From positions 1 through 64,000 of the forward strand of contig NZ_JAIWYX010000013.1 of NCBI RefSeq assembly GCF_020251205.1: DNA of 64,000 bases, written 5' to 3'. This DNA comes from Arthrobacter sp. M4. Its GTDB lineage: Bacteria > Actinomycetota > Actinomycetes > Actinomycetales > Micrococcaceae. The position numbers and the translations under genes are program-made. Shown here piece after piece: positions 1 through 7,942 of this stretch. Every line of letters begins with the position of its first letter. Position 1 is the stretch's first letter. The notes under the pieces are model-generated. The model searched no databases. It saw nothing but the letters and a program-made list of their open reading frames with translations, and was not told the origin of the DNA.

Positions 1-76
1 GGCGAACCGCCGCTCAAAGTGGGGAATTACGTGGCGAGAACCCACCTAAAGTGAGGAATTCCGTGGCGGACGACAC
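1..76. mobile_element. IS21-family-like terminal repeats (element end)
   Basis: Two near-identical direct repeats about 32 bp apart, AAAGTGGGGAATTACGTGGC at 16-35 and AAAGTGAGGAATTCCGTGGC at 48-67, are followed by GGACGACACA. Read on the other strand the end would start TGTCGTCC. Multiple terminal repeats and TG...CA tips are typical of IS21-family elements. Homology to a kptA gene starts directly after this block, so it is most likely one end of an element whose transposase lies outside the window. The family is inferred; no transposase is visible. Confidence 0.5.
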
Positions 77-78
77 AC

Positions 79-549
79 GGTTGGACGCCTGTAGACGCCT
101 TGTTGGATGCCCTGCGCAAAGAGTCTCCAGAGTGGTTCGACTTAGACCTATCCGACTTGCAGATGATGATTAATTCCGCAGCAAAACCTCGTCACGAGAT
201 TCGGGGCGAATTGATTCGTGCATTGTATGGACACAGCACGCCGGGAGCCTTTGCCGTGGTCGCCGCTATCCCGCCAGCCGAACTCTTCCACGGAACATCC
301 CCGGAAAGTATCAGGTCCATCTTCACCGTTGGCCTCCTGCCGATGAAGAGACAATACGTGCACATGTCAGCAGATGCCGATACCGCAGTGCTAGTCATCG
401 GAAGCCGTAAAAGCGAACATCCGGTGATTCTGACCATCGATACAGTTGCCGCTCTCGCTGCGGACACCACCTTCTACCGAGCAAGCAACATGGTTTGGCT
501 TGCCAGCCACGTTCCTGCGGAATTCATTCGAATATCTCGGATGGATTGA
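79..549 (+). pseudogene. kptA: RNA 2'-phosphotransferase (Tpt1/KptA), 5'-truncated
   Basis: KptA/Tpt1 enzymes transfer an internal 2'-phosphate of RNA to NAD+. The reading frame is open from about 55 and becomes family-like at HGWTPVDALLDALRK, followed by EIRGELIRALYGHS, ELFHGTSPESIRSI, QYVHMSADADTA and PVILTIDT, all KptA-type blocks. The usual N-terminal 30-35 residues, which contain the essential Arg-His pair of the LRHxP motif, are missing. They are replaced by the IS21-like end. The first usable start is TTG at 100, giving 149 aa against about 180 in the family. Probably inactive; the missing part may lie beyond the element. Confidence 0.75.
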
Positions 550-878
550 AGAGGAACGATGGGTCTTGGGTCTTGGACGTCGTCAGCCAACAGCGCAACC
601 GGCTCAGCAGAACGGACCTGGTGTCGAAATCGACCGTTTTTGCTACAACGGTCGTTTGCTTCGCAAGGAAGTGTGAATCGCGACGTTCAGTGGCCATCTT
701 TCCGCAGTGCTAAATGGCCCCTCTGCCCCTGGAGGGTGGTCGTTGAGCATGAGGCGCCACGGAGGGGAGAATACCGATTATGTAGGGTGTTGCTTTACGC
801 ATTCCCATCTCTCCAAAGTCCGCTCATTTCCCAGATAACATTCGAAAACAAGGGATACCGTGCCCCTGCGGAGGATAT
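550..878. other. No recognisable gene
   Basis: Open frames occur on both strands, for example 559-927 on the plus strand, but their products show no family motif or good ribosome binding site. I see nothing else here. It lies downstream of the decayed rhs module that reads toward it. Confidence 0.5.
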
Positions 879-1220
879 TCACAATCTACAAGCGATTGCT
901 TCCCCAAGGAGTCCTCCAACGAAGTAGAGCGCCACTTGGGCCAGCGTGACTTCCTCGGCGAATTAGGCCACCGCGCCCCAAGCGAGGGCAAACAAGACGT
1001 CCTCTGCGGCGAAGAGGGATGCCGTAGCTGGAAGTAGGACTCCTGCCGCAGCAAATATGCAGCCTAATGAAGGATCGTCAAGGCCAGTTGGGTCAGTGTT
1101 GTTGACTCGGCTGCAGCCCGCGTAGGCATAGCGGTTAGCGCTCTTACCCGAGGGGTCCGCCTGTGTGAAGCGGCCGATGGTTGCGTCGTAGTAGGGTGCT
1201 CCGAATTTGGTGTATCGGAT
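879..1220 (-). pseudogene. Rhs/YD-repeat C-terminal module 1 (remnant)
   Basis: Read on the minus strand this begins directly after the stop of the 1221-1406 gene with YTKFGAPYYDATIGRFTQAD, then NRYAYAGCSRVNNTDPTGL. That is the end of the conserved Rhs core (YYD...GRF...DP...N..DPTG). A hydrophobic tail follows, with an in-frame TAA at 963-965, and reading then continues as FAEEVTLAQVALYFVGGLLG to a stop at 879-881. There is no start codon or upstream Rhs body, so this is an orphan C-terminal module. Its tail resembles that of module 2 (FPEETVLVESTLYFLGSLFG). Confidence 0.75.
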
Positions 1221-1406
1221 CTAAATCCTTCCTGAAGATTTAGCCTTCCGATACCTGAAGAATGTTGTGATGGACAAAAGCAGACCAAATATCGTCAACA
1301 TGAGACCGGCAAAAAACGCATCCTGGGACCTAATCAAAACGATAAACCCAGATATAGCGGCAACGAGCCCCAGAACTATTATGCTGACAAAATATCCTTT
1401 ACTCAT
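1221..1406 (-). CDS. Small two-helix membrane protein, possible Rhs-module immunity protein
   Basis: A 61-aa protein starting MSKGYFVSIIVLGLVAAIS. It has two predicted membrane helices (about residues 6-24 and 30-48) and a basic tail (FRYRKAKSSGRI). The ATG at 1406 is preceded by TGGAGG seven bases upstream, which supports this start over an upstream TTG. It sits between two degenerate Rhs C-terminal modules, the usual position of an immunity gene in polymorphic-toxin arrays. No family is recognised; the immunity role is inferred from position only. Confidence 0.6.
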   Translation of the reverse strand: MSKGYFVSIIVLGLVAAISGFIVLIRSQDAFFAGLMLTIFGLLLSITTFFRYRKAKSSGRI

Positions 1407-1471
1407 CGGTAAACCTCCACTCAATAATCAGTGTTTTAAATTATGCATATATTTCAGGAATCATTGAGTCA

Positions 1472-1936
1472 TCACCCGCAAACACTGGCAAGACCAAAAA
1501 GCGATCCGAGGAAATATAGTGTTGACTCTACAAGGACCGTTTCTTCGGGGAAGAAGGCGATATCACCCAAGGCGAGGGCATTAAGTACACCCCGGAGGCC
1601 ACTAGAACCGCCCCGCCCAGAGCGAGTACGCCCAAGGCCAGGAAGAAGCAGGTAGTCTGGTCGGCCAGTCCTATTGGATCGCTGGCATTGGCCGGTTGCA
1701 GCCAATGTAGGCGTATCGATGAAGGCTCTGGCCGCTGGGGTCCAGTTGCATGAAGCGGCCAATCGTTGCGTCGTGTTCCGCACTCCGAATTTGGCGTATC
1801 CGGTTACCGTATGTTTGTAGCCCCCGCCATACTGCCATGGTTTGGCAGCTGCCTACACGCCGGCGGCTACCGACACCCTAGGCGTCGCGCTGTATGTGGC
1901 AACTACCGCTTGACTGCTGTCGGTGAGCAGGACCGT
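1472..1936 (-). pseudogene. Rhs/YD-repeat C-terminal module 2 (frameshifted)
   Basis: On the minus strand the pieces read TVLLTDSSQAVVATYSATP, then an in-frame TAG, then KPWQYGGGYKHTVTGYAKFG, then a shifted frame equivalent to YDATIGRFMQLDPSG...YAYIGCN. A tail TTCFFLALGVLALGGAVLVA follows, and the module ends at LYFLGSLFGLASVCG. These are successive blocks of an actinobacterial Rhs core plus a hydrophobic C-terminal tip, broken by several frameshifts. The small membrane-protein gene 1221-1406 follows about 65 bp after its end. Confidence 0.75.
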
Positions 1937-2131
1937 TGAGCCTAGCCAAAAGCATCCGCAGGATCGGCGACCTCTTCGGTACCAATGCAAAGCGGGCAGA
2001 GCCCTATTTCATTTTCTTGTCTCTGCAATCCCGTAAGACCTTTCGCTGTATCCAAGCCAGCTTCCAAGTCCGGGATCACGTACCTTCTGACGAGAAGAAT
2101 GCTGCACGGTGGCCGTCACCGGGTCCAGCGG

Positions 2132-2410
2132 TCAATCCGGCCTTGTATCGGGATCGGGCTTGTTCGGAAGGTTCGGATTGGGAGACGAATCATGGTCTGT
2201 GTCGTTCCGGCCAGAGATCAGTTTCTGGCGATGCTCCTCTGTCTTCGTGGACTCCCTCGATCCCCATCCGAATCCAAAGTAACCTCCCAGAATTGTGGCC
2301 ATCACAAGGAACGCGGTGCCAGCGGCCGCGGCGCCCAAAAACCATCCCAGGATTAGTGCGATAGCTGCCGCGGTCAGTAGTGCAACGAGCACCTTGATTA
2401 CATTTCTCAT
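2132..2410 (-). CDS. Small membrane protein, Rhs-array associated
   Basis: A 92-aa protein starting MRNVIKVLVALLTAAAIALI, with two hydrophobic helices (about residues 4-24 and 28-48) rich in Ala and Gly. The tail is polar and proline-rich, with KTEEHRQKLISGR followed by PNPNLPNKPDPD. No catalytic motif or known family is visible. It lies in the same orientation as the Rhs fragments and the other two small two-helix proteins, so it may be another immunity-type protein. Whether it is expressed is uncertain. Confidence 0.5.
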   Translation of the reverse strand: MRNVIKVLVALLTAAAIALILGWFLGAAAAGTAFLVMATILGGYFGFGWGSRESTKTEEHRQKLISGRNDTDHDSSPNPNLPNKPDPDTRPD

Positions 2411-2551
2411 CCGCGTTCCAATCCAGTTTTACTGCAACCACGACCATACGTTGAGGATGTCTTCTTGAAACGCTCTAGAGGCGAAATAAAGGGCCGCCCA
2501 GTAGAAATTCACTTCATCAACATCCTGCTGGACATGCCAGCCCGTGCGGCG

Positions 2552-2806
2552 TCATTCCCTGTGCCGGTTTCGCGAGTCGTTCCTTTGCTGCCGCCATACC
2601 CTAGCCTTCCGTACAGTCAGCATCAAAGACGTCAGCCCAGATAGCAGTGACAAGATCCTAACGAGAACGTCGGAAACGACCGCCGCAACGACCAACACAA
2701 CCACAGCGGCCGAGAAAAAAACAATGGTGAGGGCAGGAATAAGCCACCGAGGTGTACCTGGCGGTACCCGCCGACCATTCTCCCTGCTCGACTCCTCAGG
2801 CATCAT
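2552..2806 (-). CDS. Small two-helix membrane protein, possible Rhs-module immunity protein
   Basis: An 84-aa protein with a polar N-terminus and two membrane helices (RWLIPALTIVFFSAAVVVLV and the DVLVRILSLLSGLTSLMLTV region), then a basic tail. Its ATG overlaps the end of Rhs module 3: that frame stops at 2796-2798 within the first codons of this gene. Such overlap suggests translational coupling to the Rhs tail, typical of a toxin/immunity pair. There is no recognised family. Confidence 0.55.
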   Translation of the reverse strand: MMPEESSRENGRRVPPGTPRWLIPALTIVFFSAAVVVLVVAAVVSDVLVRILSLLSGLTSLMLTVRKARVWRQQRNDSRNRHRE

Positions 2807-2945
2807 CTTCCCGTCCGCACAAGATGCCAGCGCCCAACGAAGTCGTGCCGAAGCTGACTGCTACGGATGCCAACGTAGCTTCCCATTCAGCCGCTGCTGC
2901 GGCGATAATAACTCCCCCACAGGTACATATACCGGTTGGGGGTTC
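2796..2945 (-). pseudogene. Rhs C-terminal module 3 (tail fragment)
   Basis: On the minus strand an open stretch reads PPTGICTCGGVIIAAAAAE, then WEATLASVAVSFGTTSLGAG, ending CGREDDA and a stop at 2796. The PTG followed by a short hydrophobic tail matches the end of modules 1 and 2 in layout, although the upstream YYD/GRF core is not recognisable. It is followed at once by the 2552-2806 membrane-protein gene. Assignment rests on position and layout more than on sequence identity. Confidence 0.45.
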
Positions 2946-3273
2946 CGGTCTCCAGGGTTTTCCCTCAGCAAAGGAAATCTATGGTGCAGCGTCGTTGCTG
3001 CCTAGGGGCTTAGGGTCGTCGCGGTGGCTATCCTGGGAAATAAACGGGCCCGTGCCCGGGTTCGATACTGAGCAGCGACAGTTCCAGGATGTCTTCGAGG
3101 ACGCTGGCGATCTCGGGCAGGCCGTCATCCCCGGTCGTTTTGGACTCGGTGCCCATGGCGGTGTTCCCCCGGCGGTTCGTGGCGGCTTTGGTCCTTCCAC
3201 TGTAGCCGGGATCCTTGGCCGGGCTTGGCGCAGGTGGTGGGTCCGCGCAGCCCTCCCCGTCCAGGTGTTCTGC

Positions 3274-3687
3274 TCAGCGGGGGAAGTGGGGGTAGATGTA
3301 GCCCTCGGCCCAGTAGGGCGTGTAGTTGTAGTGACCATAGACCGCTTCCTGGTAAGCCTGGGTGCTGCTTAGTTCGGGGTCGTACTCGGGTGCCCCGGCC
3401 ACGTGTTCGCGCGCAAGGTCCACGGTAACTTCCTCGGCGCTAATGCCTGTGACGGCATCCACAGGGATGAAAGAGTGCTCCTTGCCAATCCCGAGGAAAC
3501 CCCCGGAGGCAACCAATAGGAAGCGCACCCTGTCGCCCTCGAGGTCGATCAGAAGATCATCGACCTTGCCGAGGTCTTCTCCGTCGCGGTCTTTCACCGC
3601 GAAACCACGAATGTCTTCCTCCCCCACCGCCACGGTCCTGTCCGTCTCGCTCAGTTTCACCAGCTGACGTGCTTCATTTGCAGTCAT
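3274..3687 (-). CDS. PRC-barrel domain protein
   Basis: A 137-aa cytosolic protein. The block IRGFAVKDRDGEDLGKVDDL (about residues 26-45), then LLIDLEGDRVRFLLVASGGF and IPVDAVTGI, is a PRC-barrel domain, as in photosynthetic reaction-centre H subunits, RimM and many small stress-associated actinobacterial proteins. The C-terminus is rich in Tyr and Pro (YGHYNYTPYWAEGYIYPHFP). AAGGGA lies upstream of the ATG at 3687. No operon partner is visible. The fold is confident; the role (a stress or envelope-associated adaptor) is unknown. Confidence 0.8.
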   Translation of the reverse strand: MTANEARQLVKLSETDRTVAVGEEDIRGFAVKDRDGEDLGKVDDLLIDLEGDRVRFLLVASGGFLGIGKEHSFIPVDAVTGISAEEVTVDLAREHVAGAPEYDPELSSTQAYQEAVYGHYNYTPYWAEGYIYPHFPR

Positions 3688-4174
3688 TGCAGTCCCTTCA
3701 CTGTTCGTTTGCTGCTTCCTCAGCTGGCAAGACAGGAGGTGGTTTTTCCTCGGCGTAACCCATGCCGCCGGGCCTGCTGCCGTCGTGCCAGGCTCTGTTC
3801 AACCATCGTAGGAACCCGGCAGAAAGCAGGCAATGACCGGCCGACCAGGACCGGTACAAGCTCAAGTACCCAAACATCCAATGGAACCGTGGGGCCAATA
3901 CTGGCGCATCGTGTCAGATGAAGAGCTGGCTACTATCCAGAAGCGCGAAGCGCTGCAGAACCAACGTAAGGAAGAGCTTCCCAAGCTTAGGAATGATTCA
4001 GGCCAAGGACACTCGCTGCGGGAACACCCTCACCTACGGCGTTAGTTTTGTTCTGGCTCCCCGTATCCGCGCAGTGGTGGATGGGGTGAACCGGGGGGCG
4101 CAAAGTAGGACGGCGTGCAAATCAGGAACTTCTGGAAACACGTGGCCGGCTTATCCGGCGCGGACCCCCGGTCA
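3688..4174. other. No recognisable gene
   Basis: Short frames exist, such as 3833-4045 on the plus strand and 3698-3898 on the minus strand, but none has a convincing ribosome site or recognised motif. The stretch separates the PRC-barrel gene from decayed hyuE/gntR sequence. Confidence 0.4.
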
Positions 4175-4790
4175 TCAGGCGTAGGGAAGGGGCGCGGCCC
4201 TTCTCGATATGTGTGAAGGCATGGCCTCGGCGAGGTGGTCGTTGCCCGCGCGGATCGCCTCCAGCAGGCCGTGGTGCTCGTCGGACTGCTGGCGCTGGTC
4301 ACGCGCGCTGGTCAGGTAGAACAGCCAGGTCATGCTGCCGCTGACCGCGCGCTTCCATGAGGTCAGAAGCGCGCTGCTTGCCACGTCGACGATGGCTTCA
4401 TGCACCACCGTGGAGGTTTCTGCAACTTTCAGCCAGTCCTCACTGTCCGGCGCGGGGTGTTCTGCGTCGATCGCGTCGAGCAGCGGCTGCAACGAGGCGC
4501 CGCGGCCACAGCTTTCGCGGCCAGCCGAGCAGCGAGGGTTTCCAGGCTCAGCCTCACGTCGAACAGTTCGGTAACGTCGGCTGCGATCCACTGCATAACG
4601 CGGGAGGAGCGGCGCGGCAGGATGCGCACGAAGCCCTCGTTCTCGAGGTGCGTTAGGGCCTCCCGGATGGGTAGCCGTGACACGTTCAGCTCAGACGCCA
4701 GTGCGGCTTCCACCAGCCCGGAGCCCTGCGGGTAATGGCCGCGGATGATCTCTGCGCGGGCCGGCTCAGCGTCTTGGGGAGGAGCCGGGC
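4175..4790 (-). pseudogene. GntR (FadR-subfamily) regulator, frameshifted
   Basis: The N-terminal winged-helix part reads ARAEIIRGHYPQGSGLVEAA and LNVSRLPIREALTHLENEGF, then ELFDVRLSLETLAARLAAKA, which starts an FCD ligand-binding domain. At about 4500 the frame breaks and the FCD domain continues in another frame (LQPLLDAIDAEHPA, WLKVAETSTVVHEAIVDVAS, DEHHGLLEAIRAGNDHLAEA), ending at 4175. One frameshift therefore separates the DNA-binding and effector halves. The adjoining fragment of a hydantoin-racemase gene suggests it once controlled hydantoin or related catabolism. Confidence 0.75.
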
Positions 4791-4966
4791 GCGGCTGTCC
4801 ACCTTGCTGATGGCCAGGCCTTGCCGGACGAGTGTTTCCACCAGCAATGTGGCGGCTGCGACGCCGTCGATCACCGGAACGGGAGCCGCCCGCAGACGTG
4901 TTCCTCCAATCCGGCCATCCCGGCACAACCGAGGCAGATGACCTCGGCGCCGCGGGCTCGAGCGCA
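4791..4966 (-). pseudogene. Asp/Glu/hydantoin racemase, C-terminal remnant
   Basis: On the minus strand one frame gives ARGAEVICLGCAGMAGLEEH. Another then gives PVPVIDGVAAATLLVETLVR and QGLAISK. Together these are the C-terminal catalytic-Cys block (GCAGM) and end of a hydantoin racemase-family enzyme with one frameshift. The N-terminal two thirds is absent. It runs straight into the broken gntR gene, so both are scars of one lost catabolic locus. Confidence 0.65.
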
Positions 4967-4979
4967 ATGAACAGGTATG

Positions 4980-5545
4980 CAACCAAAGACCTCAACGGAA
5001 CCGGCGTACCCCGGCACCCCGCCCACTATCAGTCAGTTATGAAGCTGTTAGCCTGCCGGGCCGGTCCCTCCGCGACAGGACCGGCTTGGTTCCTCTCTGA
5101 GGAAAGAACTCCCGGCCATCCGCTCAGATGCACCAGCGGCAAAGTCATGTAACCCTCTGCCAGTCACACCATGAAGGTCTGACCGAAGAGATTTGGCCTC
5201 CCCTGACCCGGGGTGCCGTCAAAAGAATTCCAGAAGATTTACGCCAAGGTCATGCACGAGCCCTTGAAAGTCGCCATGAACAGGTATGAGCACAGGACCC
5301 CACGACCAGCAGCGCACAGCCTCACTCCCCTCGGGAACCTGGTCATACCGTTACAGCTGAATCAGTCCATGAATGAGTGAGAACCCAAAACGTCGCCAAT
5401 TCAGGAAGGAAGCGCCGGCCCCGCGAACGGCCAACTACAACTAAACACCGCGACTGACACACCGTCAGCAACACGCTGGCAAGGGTGTGGACAGTGTCCA
5501 CATGGCCAGAGGCCCAAAAACCGCGCCCAGCCTGAGGGAAAACGC
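4980..5545. other. No recognisable gene
   Basis: Frames on either strand give no known family. The stretch lies between the hyuE/gntR scar and a tRNA 3'-end fragment and is best read as intergenic or island-edge DNA. Confidence 0.4.
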
Positions 5546-5568
5546 GTGCCCGAGGTGGGACTCGAACC
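5546..5568 (-). repeat. tRNA 3'-end fragment (putative attachment-site remnant)
   Basis: On the minus strand these 23 bases match a T-arm and acceptor end of the type GGTTCGAGTCCCACC followed by TCGGGCAC. The upstream sequence does not fold into D and anticodon arms, so it is not a full tRNA. Integrative elements commonly use the last 20-25 bases of a tRNA as the att site, leaving such a copy at the far junction. The tRNA identity is not determined. Confidence 0.5.
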
Positions 5569-5661
5569 GCATTCCAGCCCCTGGAAACAAAGGGAACTCC
5601 AGAAAACATCCGCAATCCGGCCCAGTCCGGCCGATGTACGACCCAGTCCGAAGCGAATCCT

Positions 5662-5692
5662 GTTGACATTGTCAACGACGCCTTCCTGATAG
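5662..5692 (+). promoter_or_regulatory. Putative promoter with GntR-like palindrome
   Basis: GTTGACA and TGTCAAC form an inverted pair around a single T at 5662-5676. The left arm contains a consensus -35 (TTGACA, 5663-5668), and a weak -10 (TGATAG or CTGATA) follows about 17 bases on. Palindromes of this form are typical of FadR-type GntR operators. The downstream hairpin would stop transcripts early, so this may be a relic of a deleted gene. Confidence 0.35.
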
Positions 5693-5715
5693 ATTTTGAA
5701 CAGATTTCGGACAAA

Positions 5716-5762
5716 ACAGAGCGACTGCGCTCCCCATTTCAAGGGGAGCGCAGTCGCTCTGT
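5716..5762 (-). terminator. Strong hairpin, rho-independent terminator for the minus strand
   Basis: A perfect 20-bp stem (ACAGAGCGACTGCGCTCCCC at 5716-5735 with its complement at 5743-5762) around a 7-base loop. Read on the minus strand it is followed by TTTTG, giving a classical intrinsic terminator. No minus-strand gene lies immediately upstream of it now, so it probably served a gene since lost. Confidence 0.65.
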
Positions 5763-6123
5763 GTGCGGGTCAGTGGCCCCTAATGATTTGAGTTCAGGCC
5801 AGCCGGTTCTACCCGTATCTATTCGCAGCACATGTGTCAGCTCGATTTCAGTCATGGCAGATTGTCGGGACCGGGCAATGCAGCGGCCCCAAGGCACTCG
5901 AGCCGAATTCCGGCGTCGTTATGACGGATAACGGAAGCATGCCGGACTGGTGACGAAACAGTTCCCGGAAAGCGCCGAAAAGGCTGCAGAATCACGCCCT
6001 CGTGACCGCGAAGGGGACCGATTAACGGTTGGGCGCCGAAACGGCAACAGCCCTCCTTATTGGGCAGCCCGCGCTCCTAGGCTGGTGATACCACAAACAC
6101 TTGAGGAGGTGGCACTCACACTC

Positions 6124-6672
6124 ATGAAAAAGATTCATGCGTGGCTGGCCGCAATTCTGTTGGCCGCCGGACTGGGTCTCGTTACTCCGAGCATGGCCTC
6201 GGCAGCGCCGTATTGCGGGCAGGTCTGGGGGTCGCTGGCGAAAACAAGCGCAGCCATGTCCGCTGCCTCTGTCTTCAACGTCCGGACAGGGCAGCACACC
6301 TGCTTTGACCGGCTGGTGGTGGACATCAACGGACCGGCCGGGGGCTACAACGTCCAGTACGTTTCCGTCGTAACCGAGGATGCAAGCGGACGCCCGGTGC
6401 CGCTGCGGGGCGGGGCCTTCCTGCAGGTGGTAGTGCACGCGAACGACTACGACATCAACACCGGCTTGCCCACGTACAGCCCGTCCAACAAGAATGAGCT
6501 GGCCAATGTGTCCGGGTACCAGACCTTCAGGCAGGTGGCCTTTGCCGGCGGCTTCGAAGGCTACACCCGCCTCGGTCTGGGCGTCCGTGCACGGCTTCCG
6601 TTCAGGGTCTTCACACTGGCAGGCCCGGGTACGGGATCGCGCCTTGTCATCGACGTGGCCCACAGGTGGTGA
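6124..6672 (+). CDS. Secreted AMIN-like domain protein
   Basis: A 182-aa exported protein. The signal peptide reads MKKIHAWLAAILLAAGLGLV and is likely cleaved after ASA. The mature part (QHTCFDRLVVDINGPAGGYN, VQYVSVVTEDASGRPVPLRG, GGFEGYTRLGLGVRARLPFR, RLVIDVAHRW) matches the AMIN-like beta-sandwich domain common in actinobacterial secreted and lipoproteins. GAGGAGG lies about 14 bases upstream of the ATG; the open frame extends further upstream but without a family match. The next gene encodes a second AMIN-like protein, and both sit between 17-bp direct repeats. AMIN-type domains often bind cell-wall glycans; the exact role is unknown. Confidence 0.75.
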   Translation: MKKIHAWLAAILLAAGLGLVTPSMASAAPYCGQVWGSLAKTSAAMSAASVFNVRTGQHTCFDRLVVDINGPAGGYNVQYVSVVTEDASGRPVPLRGGAFLQVVVHANDYDINTGLPTYSPSNKNELANVSGYQTFRQVAFAGGFEGYTRLGLGVRARLPFRVFTLAGPGTGSRLVIDVAHRW

Positions 6673-6710
6673 GCCAATCTTGTCCGCACCTTCTTTCGTG
6701 AGGAGACCTA

Positions 6711-7391
6711 ATGAACCGCCACAAGTTCGTGACCGCCGCTGCGGCCACGACGGCCCTAAGCGCGGCAATCGCGCTGATTGCCTGCTCGCCGCCCGCTCCG
6801 CAACCGTCGCCGAGCAGCTCCAGCAGTTCGCCAAGTTCGTCGGCCACCCCGACAAAACCAACGACCTCGCCGACCCCCTCGGCAGCCTCGAGTAGCCCCA
6901 CCGCTACCCCAACACCCACTCAGACGCCACAGCCGATTACTCCGTGGTCTACCGCCGACTTTTCGTCGCCAGCCGCCATCACCGCTGGCAGCGCTAAGCT
7001 GACGCAACTGCGCGTGGGCGCCCATCCCGATGAGGGCTTTGACCGCATAGCGTTCTTGTTCGAGGGAATGGCGCCAGGCGTCACCGTGCACTATGTCGCC
7101 CAAGTGGTCGGGGGTGCCTCGGGTAAACCCATCAGTCTCACCGGCGGCGCCAACCTCCAAATCGTGTTCCATCCAGCCGCCGCCCACAATGACGCCGGCC
7201 AGCCCACCATCACGGTTCCCGCAGGTGTCCAAGTCACAGGCTATCCGGGGATCCAGTCCTACGTACTCAACGACGACTTCGAAGCCGTGCTATCGGTAGC
7301 TATCGGCCAAGCCACCAAGTCGGGCTTCCGGGTGGGACAGTACTACCAAAACGGCTTCTGTACGGTCTATGTAGACGTACCCCGGCCATGA
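6711..7391 (+). CDS. AMIN-like domain lipoprotein
   Basis: A 226-aa lipoprotein with a signal peptide ending in a lipobox (ALIAC, Cys about residue 25). A Ser/Thr/Pro-rich linker follows (about residues 27-76), then an AMIN-like domain (LRVGAHPDEGFDRIAFLFEG, VHYVAQVVGGASGKPISLTG, ending CTVYVDVPRP). GTGAGGAGA precedes the ATG at a good distance. It starts 39 bases after the preceding AMIN-like gene and is likely co-transcribed; the two proteins share domain layout. Probably displayed on the outer face of the membrane. Confidence 0.8.
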   Translation: MNRHKFVTAAAATTALSAAIALIACSPPAPQPSPSSSSSSPSSSATPTKPTTSPTPSAASSSPTATPTPTQTPQPITPWSTADFSSPAAITAGSAKLTQLRVGAHPDEGFDRIAFLFEGMAPGVTVHYVAQVVGGASGKPISLTGGANLQIVFHPAAAHNDAGQPTITVPAGVQVTGYPGIQSYVLNDDFEAVLSVAIGQATKSGFRVGQYYQNGFCTVYVDVPRP

Positions 7392-7629
7392 CACCGGTCA
7401 TCATGACCAATAAAAGTCCCCGGCTGGCCTTTGGCTACCCGGGACAAGCTTCCTGCTAGAGTTCCGGCAGCTGAAAACACACACCGCATAAATGCGTACC
7501 CGTGATCACGCACCGATTCGGGCGTATGCTCATCCGGTCGAAAGCAGAATCACGCCCTCGCCGGGCTTATCGGGATGCCGCAGCTCGCCACACGGAAGAC
7601 CAGGGCACAGGTGTCGGTACAAGTCATGT

Positions 7630-7942
7630 AGCCCGCCCCCCATAGCCACGGGGGCGATCAAGCCAAAGAGCGCCGTCGCGCTGGCCGCACTTCTCAATCT
7701 GGTGGGTGCTTTCTTTCCACGGAAGTTGCCAGGACCATCTCTGGCGGACTGATACGAGAAGGGTCCGGCGGTGTCCGGATCACCCCGGAAATCATCTTCG
7801 CCGGTCTCGTGGGCGCAATCATCTGGAACCTATTGACGTGGTTGCTCGGCCTTCCATCCACTTCGACCCATGCTTTGTTCCGGGTCTTATCGGAGCAGCC
7901 GTCGTGGGTATGGGCTTTGGCCTGTGGACTTCACCGTACTGA
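7630..7942 (+). pseudogene. PiT-type inorganic phosphate permease fragment
   Basis: Three frames carry consecutive PiT-family pieces. The first is PPIATGAIKPKSAVALAALL with NLVGAFF. The second is STEVARTISGGLIREGSGGV, then ITPEIIFAGLVGAIIWNLLT and WLLGLPSTSTHALF. The third is GLIGAAVVGMGFG. Only the N-terminal region of the transporter remains, with at least two frameshifts. Its end overlaps antisense with the altered 3' end of iolC, indicating a deletion junction near 7920-7940. Confidence 0.75.

Noticed and set aside
3833..4045. A 70-aa plus-strand frame ending in polar sequence
   Set aside because: No ribosome site, no motif, and it overlaps low-information DNA; too weak to call a gene.
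4967..5288. ATGAACAGGTATG occurs at 4967-4979 and 5276-5288
   Set aside because: A 13-bp match about 300 bp apart with no other boundary features; could easily be chance.
5490..5570. Possible complete tRNA gene on the minus strand
   Set aside because: Only the T-arm/acceptor end is present; no D-arm or anticodon arm can be drawn upstream.
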